Below are positions 1 through 10,800 of a DNA stretch of 64,000 bases, one piece after another. The notes below the pieces were generated by a model that searched no databases, had not been told where the DNA came from, and was given only the letters and a program-made list of their open reading frames with translations. Numbering within the stretch: position 1 is the stretch's first letter; each line of letters opens with the position of its first letter. The translations under genes and the position numbers were made by a program. The stretch comes from Tritrichomonas musculus (lineage: Eukaryota; Parabasalia; Tritrichomonadida; Tritrichomonadidae): NCBI GenBank assembly GCA_039105265.1, contig JAPFFF010000024.1, forward strand, positions 1,054,001 through 1,118,000, in the 5' to 3' direction.

Positions 1-1
1 G

Positions 2-1261
2 ATCAATCTTAATGAGCATAACAACTTTGATAAAAGCATCATCGAAGAAAAGATTTCACAAAATTTAAATCATTATCTCACCAATTTTTTTAACGATTTA
101 AAGAAAGTTCCAATCAATTCTCTTTACAACATTTTTCACCATCCTAAAAGAGAAAATATAGATCATGACTTAGCATATAGATTTGTTAACGAAGATAATA
201 ATGAAAACAGACATCTTTTATACATTCTTCTTGATAGTCTTGACTCAAAAGAAATGAAGTTAGTTGAAAACAGACGTAATTCTGTCATGAATAGGAGTGA
301 ACATTTTAATTTTGCACCAAGAAATTCAGAAAAATATATTTTAGAAGTTGAAGAAAAATTAAGTAAATGTGAGCAAAATCACTTAAATGACTTGGAAAAG
401 ATTAAAAGCTTAAAGACCGATCTACAAAATGCAAATATGAAAATTGAAGAACTCGATTCAGAAAAGGAGAAACTTATAGATCAGTTGAATAAATCTGATA
501 ATAATTATAAAGTAGCCACTTTAAAAATAGAGAAACTCGATTCAGAAAAGGAGAAACTTATAGATCAGTTGAATAAATCTGATAATAATTATAAAGAAGC
601 CACTTTAAAAATAGAGAAACTCGATTCAGAAAATGAGAAACTTATAGATCAGTTGAATAAATCTGATAATAATTATAAAGTAGCCACTTTAAAAATAGAG
701 AAACTCGATTCAGAAAAGGAGAAACTTATAGATCAGTTGAATAAATCTGATAATAATTATAAAGAAGCCACTTTAAAAATAGAGAATCTCAATTCAGAAA
801 AGGAGAAACTTATAGATCAGTTGAATAAATCTGATAATAATTATAAAGTAGCCACTTTAAAAATAGAGAAACTCGATTCAGAAAAAGGAAATATTACAAT
901 GCAATTGAATACAATAAAAAATGATTTGAATCATTCTACTAATGAAAATTGCCAACTTCAAAACTCTTTGAAGAAATTAAATGAAGCTGTTCAAAAGCAT
1001 CAAACTCAGAATGCTAAACTAAAGCAGCGAGCTTTGCAACTGCTGCAAGATCGACGACACCCGCATAGATGGGGACCAAAGCCCTTTATGTTACAAACAA
1101 ACCAAATTGCACAAGCATTGCGAGATTATGCACAAAAAGAGTACGAAGAAAATACGAGAGCACCAAGAGGTGAGAGACATCAATTATTATTGTGGGCACC
1201 AGAACTACTAGAAGGTTTATTATCATTGGCAAATGATATTGCAAACCCTCCTTTTTATTAG
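2..1261 (+). CDS. Coiled-coil protein with 28-residue repeats, 5' partial
   Basis: The frame is open from base 2 to the stop at 1259-1261, so the true start lies before the window; the first ATG visible in frame is at 254. The part before 254 reads as an alpha-helical segment resembling the BACK-like heads of other trichomonad proteins. From about 340 a long charged coiled coil begins. It contains five near-identical 28-residue units (four heptads each, core E-K-L-I-D-Q-L-N-K-S-D-N-N-Y-K) plus part of a sixth. After it comes a compact non-repetitive tail of about 90 residues with R-R-H-P-H-R-W-G-P and L-L-L-W-A-P-E-L-L. I recognise no catalytic motif. A structural or scaffolding role is inference from the coiled coil only. 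Confidence 0.8.
   Translation: MNLNEHNNFDKSIIEEKISQNLNHYLTNFFNDLKKVPINSLYNIFHHPKRENIDHDLAYRFVNEDNNENRHLLYILLDSLDSKEMKLVENRRNSVMNRSEHFNFAPRNSEKYILEVEEKLSKCEQNHLNDLEKIKSLKTDLQNANMKIEELDSEKEKLIDQLNKSDNNYKVATLKIEKLDSEKEKLIDQLNKSDNNYKEATLKIEKLDSENEKLIDQLNKSDNNYKVATLKIEKLDSEKEKLIDQLNKSDNNYKEATLKIENLNSEKEKLIDQLNKSDNNYKVATLKIEKLDSEKGNITMQLNTIKNDLNHSTNENCQLQNSLKKLNEAVQKHQTQNAKLKQRALQLLQDRRHPHRWGPKPFMLQTNQIAQALRDYAQKEYEENTRAPRGERHQLLLWAPELLEGLLSLANDIANPPFY
437..892 (+). repeat. 84-bp tandem repeat inside the coiled-coil gene
   Basis: Five copies of an 84-bp unit start at 437, 521, 605, 689 and 773, with a partial sixth from 857. Units alternate between a K-V-A-T and a K-E-A-T ending (V,E,V,E,V), so the array probably grew by duplicating a 168-bp pair. 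The unit is a multiple of 21 bp, so the heptad register is kept. Confidence 0.93.
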
Positions 1262-2380
1262 AAATTAGCTGTGAAATTTTGCAATGATCAAATTTGAATG
1301 TTCTTTAAATTTTAAATAAATCTCATTTTAAGGGTGTAGTTTATTTTTCAACATCTCAGCATCTACTTTATGCTAAAAAGTTTTGTTCATATATTTATGA
1401 TCTGTATCACTTTTTTTAAAATTTGAATATGAGTAAAAAAAGAAGTAATTAGATATTGTGATATCAACTTATCCTAAAAAACGAATTTTTATAAGTCAAA
1501 AAAATAATATATAAGTGATACGGATTATAAATATAAGAACAAATCTTTTTGGTATAAAGTATATGTTGAAATATAGAAAATAAACAAAACCTTTAACAAA
1601 ATTTACGATTTTATGGCAGCTACTTTTTGAGACTTCGTCTCAAAAAGTAGCTGAGATAAAATCAAATTCATTGGCCTACTTTTTGAGACAATCCATTCAA
1701 TATTGAAATACCTATTTTAATTTTTTAATAAAGTTTTATTAATTTTTCAATGCATCCCAAAAAGAAGGCGCCATGAATTCTTTATTAACATATACAAATA
1801 TAACATTTATTATGGTCTTTTCAGGATTATAACCGAAAAATCCACTTTAGTAACTAAAAATTTCTATGATTACGGAAAAATTCGATTTCATAATGGAAAG
1901 TGTAACTATATCTTTGTGAAATAATTTAATTCGATATAAAAGGTTTCAATAAGCTCATTTAAAAATTTATGATTTTTTTCCTTACCTTTTTTATTCATTT
2001 TTTTCCTTCTCAACTATAAACCAGTATGTATGATCGTTTTTAATTCAATTTTTAAACGCCATCTTAAACGGTTATCCTTGAATAAATTAAACATCTTGAA
2101 ATTCTATAACAAACGTTATAATTTTGACTCTTTTCAGCATCCACGAAAAAAGCAATTTTTATTTTTGAGACCAATAAGAGAATAATATATAAGTATCAAT
2201 CAGAATTTCTCAAATACAAAAAACACCGAAATTTTGAAATAAAAAATTTTTGGTTTTCAATGATAAATTGAAAATTGAGTTGGATGCAAAAAAGAAAGCC
2301 AGTTTAAAAAAAAAAAAAAAAAAAAAAAAATGTATTTAGTAATTTCAACTTAGTCTGAATTACAATAACATATTATATTT
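1262..2380. other. Intergenic, AT-rich
   Basis: No gene seen. The stretch contains the palindromic element at 1599-1669, a second CCTACTTTTTGAGAC word at 1675-1689, and a run of 26 A at 2305-2330. The words ahead of 1350 (AAGGGTGTAG) recur near 6657, and a related word (AAGGTGTAG) occurs near 22868. Confidence 0.6.
1599..1669. repeat. Nested palindrome (hairpin element, copy A)
   Basis: A 17-bp perfect inner stem (CAGCTACTTTTTGAGAC at 1617-1633, partner 1637-1653, loop TTC) sits inside an outer 8-bp arm pair (GATTTTAT 1607-1614 with ATAAAATC 1656-1663) and an outermost AATTT/AAATT. A sister copy with compensatory arm changes lies at 44491-44550. It could be a very short MITE, or an RNA hairpin in a 3' region. 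Confidence 0.75.
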
Positions 2381-4060
2381 TTATAAAGCAGCAATGACTG
2401 GCTTGATGACTTCATAACCCTGACTATTCAAATTGAATCCGTCTTCCAAGAAGTATTGCTTGTCAATCAGTCCGGTCTGGCCGTCAAGGAGGCCTTGGCC
2501 AGGGTCGGCAAAAGACCAGCCTTCCTTTTCAGCTGCACTTTTCAATTCAAGGTTGATATTTTTAACGGTCTCCTCGTAGCCGGTTCTCGGCAGAATTCCA
2601 ACGACTGCAAGAGCCGCTTCAGGCTGCCTCGCGTGGATCTGCTGCAGCAGGAACTTGATGCCCTCGACGATTTCGGTCTTGTCATTTATTGGTACGTTGT
2701 TTGAGCCGATAAAAGTGACAATTTTCTGAGGACTCATATTTGACATTTCATCGTGATAGATACGATAGAGCGCGTTCTCAATTCTATCGTCTTTCATGCC
2801 TAAATTTAAGTAACCGTCAAGATCAGTCAAACCAGCTGCAAATGAGTCACCGATGATGACTTTATTTTCACTGATTTTGGTTTGAGCGTTTAACTTTTTG
2901 AGAACTTTTTGATGGTCATTGAAAAAGTTCAGGTTTCTATGTTGTGGAACAGGGATTTGCGTGGTGAAATGAGAGACCGATTCTGGCATGTTTAAGGCTT
3001 CCCGGAGAACTTTGACGATTGCATTGGTCTGCTTTTGCATTCCGTTGTCCATCGGATGGACAGGATCTGATATATCATCACTAGTAATGCCGAGCTCTTC
3101 TTGAGTTACATAGAAAAGATTGGTCGCTTTATACTCTTCTTGAAGTTTTTTAAGTGCTTCTCTGGAGGCCGTGTTCATATTGTCAGTATAAGTGCGATAT
3201 TGATTGCTAAATTCGTAATTCGTATAACCACCAAATTCGACTAAGATTATGGGAGTATCTGGCCATTTGGCTCGTATTTGTTTGTAAGCTTCAATCGTGA
3301 GATTTATAACGTCGTTAACAGGTTCAAATACAAGATTAGGGAGACAATCAAGGACGAAGGCTCTGGCTTCTTCTTCCATAACCAAATCAATAACTTCTTT
3401 TTCGAGCATTCCTTGGCCCATGAAGCCGAAATTATGGACAGGTAATTGAAGAGTACGAGATACCCAATTAACCCAAGACAATCCTGGCCTATTTGGACAG
3501 GCTCCATGCATAATAGAGGTTCCATAAAGAGTAATTGGCTTTTCTAGCTCAGTTTCAAAGATTTTGAAATATGAATCTTCTTCGTAACCAATTTTTAGGG
3601 TATTTGGTTTGATAACATCGTATGAAGGCAAAATGAGTAAATAAGAAAATATTACCGATTTATTATATTCACTGAAATCAAATGTTACTCTAGATCCGAA
3701 AGAATATGTGCCTGCAAAGAAGTGTATAGTTCCATTTTCGTCATATCCATATAAATCTATGCCTGATGTACCGATTTGATTCATCATAGCAAAATTATTT
3801 GGATTTTCTCTGTCATATTGAATTTTTATATGAGACGAATTTGTGATAAATTTGATTGATATTGAAGCTGAATGTCGTGATAATTGCCAAATTCTAGGGC
3901 GAACAATGCTTTGTGCCCTTGGAGGAAGACGAAAATATGTTTTTCCAACTTCCGATTGAAACGCTTGGTTTTGATTGCAATTATAGTCTAAATCAGCTGA
4001 TGGCTCAATCCATATTAATCCATTTGCGAAATTAAAAAAGAACATGAAAAAGAAAAGCAT
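2381..4060 (-). CDS. Secreted two-domain SGNH/GDSL hydrolase, bacterial-like
   Basis: The first ATG is at 4058-4060. The frame runs further upstream only through a TTG and a poly-T stretch, so this start is preferred (559 residues). Residues 1-14 form a hydrophobic signal peptide. Next is a beta-rich domain, then a first SGNH hydrolase domain: G-T-S-I-M-H-G (Ser182), a block II Gly in N-F-G-F-M-G-Q-G, L-P-N (Asn242) and D-P-V-H-P (Asp332, His335), so its catalytic set looks complete. A second SGNH domain has I-I-G-D-S-F (Ser406) and G-S-N-N (about 452-455), but its last block reads D-G-F-N, with Asn543 where His is expected, so it may be inactive. The family cleaves esters, such as acetyl groups on carbohydrate. 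The 3' half, especially 2456-2704, is clearly richer in G+C than the surroundings. Architecture and composition suggest lateral transfer from gut bacteria, perhaps Bacteroidota (inference). The stop reads TAAA. Confidence 0.85.
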   Translation of the reverse strand: MLFFFMFFFNFANGLIWIEPSADLDYNCNQNQAFQSEVGKTYFRLPPRAQSIVRPRIWQLSRHSASISIKFITNSSHIKIQYDRENPNNFAMMNQIGTSGIDLYGYDENGTIHFFAGTYSFGSRVTFDFSEYNKSVIFSYLLILPSYDVIKPNTLKIGYEEDSYFKIFETELEKPITLYGTSIMHGACPNRPGLSWVNWVSRTLQLPVHNFGFMGQGMLEKEVIDLVMEEEARAFVLDCLPNLVFEPVNDVINLTIEAYKQIRAKWPDTPIILVEFGGYTNYEFSNQYRTYTDNMNTASREALKKLQEEYKATNLFYVTQEELGITSDDISDPVHPMDNGMQKQTNAIVKVLREALNMPESVSHFTTQIPVPQHRNLNFFNDHQKVLKKLNAQTKISENKVIIGDSFAAGLTDLDGYLNLGMKDDRIENALYRIYHDEMSNMSPQKIVTFIGSNNVPINDKTEIVEGIKFLLQQIHARQPEAALAVVGILPRTGYEETVKNINLELKSAAEKEGWSFADPGQGLLDGQTGLIDKQYFLEDGFNLNSQGYEVIKPVIAAL

Positions 4061-4629
4061 GTTTTTTAAAAAAAAAAAAAATACAATATGTCCATTCAAA
4101 AATTCAATTAATTAAGTATAAAAATCTATAGAAAGCATATATAATTATTTATGTTAGGAGTGAAAAATATTCTTTAATTTGGATTTTGAAAATATGAAAA
4201 GTTCAAAAAACAATATAAAAATTTCAATACATTAAACTTTTTGAGATAATGTTAAGTAAATAATAATTATCTCGGGATATTTTTAATTAATAATTAGATT
4301 TTATTTTAAAAAACATGATTTACAATTATTTATAATTAAAAAATATATTTATCCTATTAAAAACTAAGTTATTCAGCAATAAATTTTAATTCCAATATAA
4401 AAAAAATTGAATGTTGTTATTGAATATCATTCAATAGTATTTATAATAAAAATGGTTACTATTTGCTCCTTTTAAGAGTAGTGATAATAAGAAGTTTTAC
4501 AGTTTATCTCTTCCATATCATTTAGTACAATTAATTAAAAGTGAGATATCTTTTTTTGCTGGATGATCTAGTAATAAATGAATTTATTATCTTTGAGATG
4601 ATGATATTTGATGATAATTAGGAAAGCCG

Positions 4630-5095
4630 CTTAGATTGGGGAAAAGCAGTGACCACCACCTATATGATACTACTATTATTTTATCTTCATCGATTGTAAA
4701 TGTTTTGGAATTTGGCACAACATAATCATTTGTGATTTTGCGGATAACATCTTTCTATAATGTCAAATTTTCTTGATACTATGGAACTGAAATATTTAAT
4801 AGGTGCATATTTCTTATTAAATTTGGTTAAGTTTGTTCTTTTTTATTCAAAATTACCAGTTTCAATTGTTGATAACACACTAAGATAAGATTGTTGATCT
4901 TTATTTTCAGGAAAATTCATAATTATGTCATATTCGAACTTTTCACGCTTTTGATTCTTGGAGTAGTGGTAGTTTGGGACATTCCAACCAATCCAAAAAA
5001 AAAAAAAAAACGTTAAAATTTTGAAATTTAACAGATTTTCGATAAAGTATGAATCACATCGCTTTCCTAGTTGGCATTCGCCAACCAATCCAACA
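4630..5095 (-). pseudogene. Decayed reading frame, family unknown
   Basis: On the minus strand a string of protein-like segments in changing frames is visible. A Y-H-Y-S-K-N-Q-K-R-E-K-F-E-Y-D segment ends in E-T-G-N-F-E, then a stop, followed further on by an open piece containing N-D-Y-V-V-P-N-S-K-T-F-T-I-D-E-D-K. A poly-T run (4997-5012 on the plus strand: A) lies inside. Composition is more coding-like than the flanks. I do not recognise the family and it could be a transposon relic. Confidence 0.35.
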
Positions 5096-5563
5096 CATTA
5101 AGCTTCTGTAAGCCGATTTCCCCAAGCCTAGAACTCGTTGATGCTGGCATCGGGCTTAGCGCGCCTTAATTATGATCCAAGGCTACAACATTGTAAAACA
5201 GTATGGATAACTGCTGAGAAGTAGTTTTGGTAATCACGATAGCTTCTGCGTTGAAAAAATTTTAAATATTTTTTTTATAAATAAAGGAGCTTCTTTTGAT
5301 GATATCGATTTTGCTATTAAATTTATTGTATGTGCAGCACATAGACTTTGAATTATCCTTTAAATAAATACATCATCATATACATTTGACTTTAAATAAA
5401 TAAAAAGAGTTAATTTGACTTTAATTGTTCCACCATTTATCATCATACCATGATGAGCGAAATTCCTATTCTAAGTAACATCTTTTTTGGCTTAATTGTT
5501 ATGGATTATAAATAATATAATTTCTAAACCTTAATATGGTTTGATGAGGGAATAATTATTTAG

Positions 5564-5610
<47 letters not shown>

Positions 5611-5919
5611 ATCAAGTTCAATAAATTTCATAACTATTTCATATATAATAGGACATGCCGAAGACTAAATAGCAGTTCTTTTCATACCCCTAAAAAGAAT
5701 AAAATATAATATAAATTTTTAGCATTCTTTTGTTTCTAATTTTTTACCCCCAGCCCCCAAGTTGTTTGTGACATGGCTAACCGCAATGCAGCCAAAAGTT
5801 GAATCAAAACAGATAACCAATCAACAAAAATAATAATGTTCGCTGATATTAATATCTTAATTAAATTTTTTTGAAACTCTGTAATTTCTGACTCTTCTTT
5901 ATTAGTAATAAAGAAGATG
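5096..5919. other. Intergenic with long poly-T tract
   Basis: No gene seen. The only marked features are a short GC-richer patch at 5110-5170 and a run of about 43 T at 5567-5609. Confidence 0.5.
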
Positions 5920-6470
5920 AATACCTGTACACTCTTGAATATGAGTGTTCATGCAATGGTGATTTAAAAAACCATTCCCACATTTTAAGCACTTGCTCTG
6001 TAATATTTTACGGTTGGATGAATCTCTTCTATATTCTGGAAGTTTAATCCACAATTAGTTCTTTTTTGTGATTCATTAAGAGTTGTTGTTAAATAGGGAT
6101 CAACTCTGTCAACAATTTTTGACATATCATCAACGAATCGATGGAAGTCTTTCCTGAGTTCTTCGTTTTCAACAGCCTTTTTCCAAACGAATGCTTCTTT
6201 ATTTGGGTCATTAGTACACTTTGAATGATCACCAATTATGTGATGTATAGATGTTTGCCATTTATCTTTTTAGCTTGACTATCAATCTTTTTCCATATAA
6301 TATTCCAACGAATCAAGCTTTGACATGCTTTTTGACAGAACGGGAAAAGTGATCTATATTCAACTTTTTTAACTTTCGATACTTGTTTAGAAAAGAAACT
6401 TGTAACTTTTTGTCCAACATTCATTGCTCCTTTTCCAGCAGCTCGTACCAGACGATAACTTCAGCTGCTG
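5920..6470 (-). pseudogene. Decayed cut-and-paste transposase fragment (MULE/Kolobok-like)
   Basis: Minus-strand fragment in three frames. The 5' piece (6424 to 6236) ends in K-I-N-G-K. After a frameshift it continues I-H-H-I-I-G-D-H-S-K-C, a His/Gly-Asp-His-Ser-x-Cys motif seen near the catalytic domain of Mutator- and Kolobok-type transposases, then F-V-W-K-K-A-V-E-N-E-E-L-R-K-D-F. A second frameshift leads to K-C-L-K-C-G-N-G-F-L-N-H-H-C-M-N-T-H-I-Q-E-C, a zinc-finger-like C-terminus. At least two frameshifts, and no terminal repeats found. The superfamily name is tentative. Confidence 0.5.
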
Positions 6471-6540
6471 GGAAAGGTGCATTGAATTATTAATAATGCA
6501 TTCCAACCTGTTTGAATCTATTTCTTTCCATGGGAAATAT

Positions 6541-7839
6541 CAAGATATTGTTTTGATAAATAAAAAATACTTCATCCATTAAACAACTCATAAAATATGA
6601 TTTATATAATATGAAATATATATATTAAAAAAATAAATTGAAATATCCTCATATTAAGGGTGTAGTATACTTTTTTTTTTTTAATATAAGGGTGTACTCT
6701 AAACGGTCGCTATAAAAAATGGTTTTATCTTTGTTTTTAATGATTTTTGGCGGTTATTGAATTTGCTTATTTTGCATTACAAATATAATAATTAATTAGT
6801 ATATTATATTTAAACCATTTTTCATTAGATAGGAATAAGATCTATCGTAGAAAAATTTGTATATTTGAATTTTAAAAAATTTAATTGAAAAATCGAGGTT
6901 TTTGAATTTAAACGTATAATATGAATTCAAATCCTTATTTTAAAATTTGAGAGAAAGTCATAAAATAAGGATTCTTCTCTTTCATTTTTAGATTTTTGTT
7001 TCTAAGGGGAAAATACGTTTAAATATAGAAAATATTTGATATATAAAATTAATAATATATAAAAAATACTTTTATTATCTTAAAATATTAATGTTTCATT
7101 GATCATTGTTTATTCATTGATCATTGAATATTGAATGAGTATAGAAAATTGAATGTGATAGTTTTTTTATCTAATCAATATTGATAATCCTTTTTTGAAT
7201 ATTGAATGAGTATAGAAAATTGAATGTGATTGTTTTTTTATCTAATCAAAATTGATAAATGATAATATTATTTTACGTAATTTAAAGAATATACGGTGAA
7301 ACTTTTTTATTAAAATTTTTTTCTTCATATTTTTTTATTTTTCATTTTTACTAAACCCTACGATACTTTTTTAATTTGTTTATATCTTTAAAATCCTTTT
7401 TTTGATGTGTAATATATTCATCCATAGAGTTCATATGAAACGATCTTTTAAGAAAGAAATATGTTGAGAGAATATCAATAAACGAACTAGCTTGAAACGT
7501 AAAGGGTCGAAAATCTTATCAAAACAAATTTATGCTTAATATCATTAAAACATAATGGTAAACTGTCCAACTAAAATAACGATAAATATTTTCGAAATAA
7601 ACATTCAAATGAAGTTTTTGAGAAAAAAAATTCAAAACAAACGCATGAAGTAACGTATATTTATATTCATCAAATTTATTCTACTTTTTTTTTATTGAAT
7701 CTTTGATAAATAAAATAATAAACAAAATACAATAAAGATATTAAACATAAATAATCATTAAATAATGCTTTTTAATACCTAATTAACGAGATATTAATAG
7801 TTATGCTATTCAAAACTGAGATTTTCAAATTACATACAA
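6541..7839. other. Intergenic, AT-rich, with a 71-bp tandem duplication
   Basis: No gene seen. A 71-bp period duplication covers about 7125-7258 (word TTGAATATTGAATGAGTATA at both starts). Two AAGGGTGTA words at 6656 and 6693 and a CGGTTATTGAATTTGC word near 6767 resemble the ends of the element at 22631-22891, so this may be an old MITE remnant. Confidence 0.45.
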
Positions 7840-10800
7840 ATGTTTTTGGTAAATTTCCTTGGCAAACCAAGACAATTGCCATATGATACCATATATACTC
7901 AAGATGTATTTGATTTTATTTTAAAAGATGAACCATCCAAGAAGAAAAACTTCTCACTCATTTATAATTCTATTTTTCTAAATAAAAAAAGCGAGGCCTT
8001 TTTGATTGATATCGGATATGACCCACATGAAAGACTTGAACTGATAAACATAAAACAAAAGAAAATTTTTTTTTCATTGAATCATTATAACTATCTTTAC
8101 GCCATTGATATTAAATATAACTTTACCTGCTTTGATGCTCAATCTTATTTTGCCAAAGAATTTTTCACTGTTCCACAAAATATCTTTATTAAACATAATG
8201 ATGAAATAATCCCAGATGATTCTTATTTATTTAAATTTGAGAATACAGAAGAAGATCCATTTATTATTCATGTAGCAGATGGTTATCATATTTACAACGT
8301 ATTATTGGACAAGCTCTTTTTTATTTGCATGAAAGACGGATCAAAATTAATTGACCTTAAATCAGCCTTATCCGCTTATTTTCGTATGAACTTACAGAAC
8401 ATTTCTTACAAGAAAGAAATCAAGACACTTTTCTCAGGTTCTAACCTAGAAACGATCAACAATGCCGATCTTTTAGAGATTTCAAAGAAAATGCAAATTT
8501 TTGATTTTGAATACATTGAAAAAGATTTAGGAAAACCGTTTAAAATAACCGTTACGATAGAAACATGCAAAGAACCAATTGAAATAGAATATGAACTATA
8601 TAACGATGCCACTATTTACACAATAACATGCTTTCTTGAGAGAGACTATCATATTGACAGAGGTCTGTTCGTTGCATATTCAGAGGACGGTTCTCAATTG
8701 AAATCAGACTTTAAGATTCGATTTAACTACAACACTCATCTTTATTTCAAAAAGTTCAAAACTTTACATGTCAAAATAAATGAAAAAGTGAACGGACTCT
8801 CAATTTTCACTTCCATCCAAGACTTGAAAATGACAGACAAATTTGAGAACCACAATTTCGGAGTCATCATCAACAACCACTTCGTGCATGACAGCACCGG
8901 GAAGCTTTTGTTGATAGAGTGTTTAAACAATTATGATGATAAAGATAAGATGACCAAAATTACTCTCAATTATTCAAAGCAATCATGTCATATTCGAACT
9001 TTTTCTGAACTTTCACATGACAAGAGCCAAATTCTGAAAAAATACAAGTTTATTGTCCCTGACAATATGGAACTTGAGAAAGTGACGAATCTTTATTTGC
9101 ATCGTCCTTTGGATTCAATTAAAATTGTGAAGAATGATGGCTTTAATTATGAATTCATTGAATCAGCTAATCGAACAGTTAAATACTTGTTCACTGATGA
9201 AAACAATGAAACGAAGGTTTGCTCTGTAAATCTAAGTGGCAATGATTTGCGTGTTATGGATCTGGTCGCTGCTGTTTATAAGGAAATCCGTCAAGCATTC
9301 AATTTTAAGAAAGCTAAATATGACATGTTTGGTGTTACTATAAAAAACCGTCATCTTCGCTTTTTTGAGAAACTATCGGACGTCATGTATGACAAAGATA
9401 ATATGATTGAAATCAAAGGCTTGTTTTACCAAGAAGGAAAAACATCGAAAGAGATTTATGTTCGTGATTACATCAACATTGATGAACCCAATAAAGAATC
9501 TACATTGAAAGGCAACTACATGAAAAGCTACCAATATGAAATGTCATTGACATCCAATGACATAATCGACAGAGTTTTTCCTGATATGAAAAATAGAAAT
9601 GAAAATCATAGAATTTTCATGGAATTCATGGAATTGAAGCCGACAGACATGCCGACAATCTTCAAGCAAAGATTCAAATATGTAATTTTGAATTCATTAA
9701 AAGACAATTTGACCATAACCGTTTCTAATGGCACTGAATTAAAAATTAGTTTCAATTTGGATAAAGAACAATTTGAAAAGACCGGCTCATATATAAGTCA
9801 GATTTTTAAATTGAATGAGAATCAAATTAACTTTTCCTACTTTTTTAATTCAAAAGAAACCATTCTTCCACCTTTCTTTAACGCAGCAGCTCTTCCAGAT
9901 GGAGCAGAAATAAAAGTGTCATATAACTATGAAAAGAAAGATCAAATCTTTTTCTTATATGAAGGTAAAATAGTTTCTGTTTTGGTCGATCATGATGAAA
10001 CAATTAAGAACATAAAATCGATTGTTCAGAAAAAGTTGAAAATATGGAATTTATCGTTAGATTCATTTTATTTTTCTTTCTCTAATTTCATTTTGGATAA
10101 GTTTGATTGCAAGCAATATAGCACATTTAAAATTCCTCACAAGGCGGTTATTAACATCAATAAAAAGAATGACATTTTTCCAGTTCACATAACAACGGCT
10201 GATGGAGCATTCAACGAAGACATTTACTTCACTAAGAATGAATCATCAGAGGACATAATCAATCACCTTAAACGCCAATTTGATATTGATTATCGAATTG
10301 AGCTTAAACAAGGTGACAAATCATTTGGCTTTCAAAATCTTTTAGAGAACAAAAGTTACAATTTCAACTTTAATTGCAAAAAGGCGCATCTGTTCTTCCA
10401 AGGCTCTTTGGGTGATAAAGAAATTGCCATAAGTGAAGTTGTAACGGTTTCAAATGCTATTGCATTCATTAAGAAAAAATACGTTAATGAAGACATTTCA
10501 ATTTTCACTTATAATGATTTGAAGAAGTGCTTTGAAAAAGTTGATTATAAAAAAAGACTTAATGAATTGAAAAAATTGCTGCTGGTTCACAAAGTTATTC
10601 CTGATATTCAGATAATGAACTTCCCTGTTTGTGTTCGTCATGAAGAATGCATCTCCGAATGCAACCGTGTCAGATATCTGAAAAATAATTACATATCAAA
10701 GAAAATATTAACTCTGCCACAAAACATCATTTTAACTCATCAAAATGGAGTTGTTGATGACTCGAGAAGATTGTATGATATTGTCAAAGATAAATTGAAT

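Noticed and set aside
2456-2704. 82-residue plus-strand frame in the GC-rich part of the SGNH hydrolase
   Set aside because: Antisense of a clear SGNH domain; the frame is open only because of raised G+C.
5110-5170. GC-richer patch that might be an RNA gene
   Set aside because: No cloverleaf or other stable fold is evident beyond a 5-bp hairpin, and no promoter or T run suits it.
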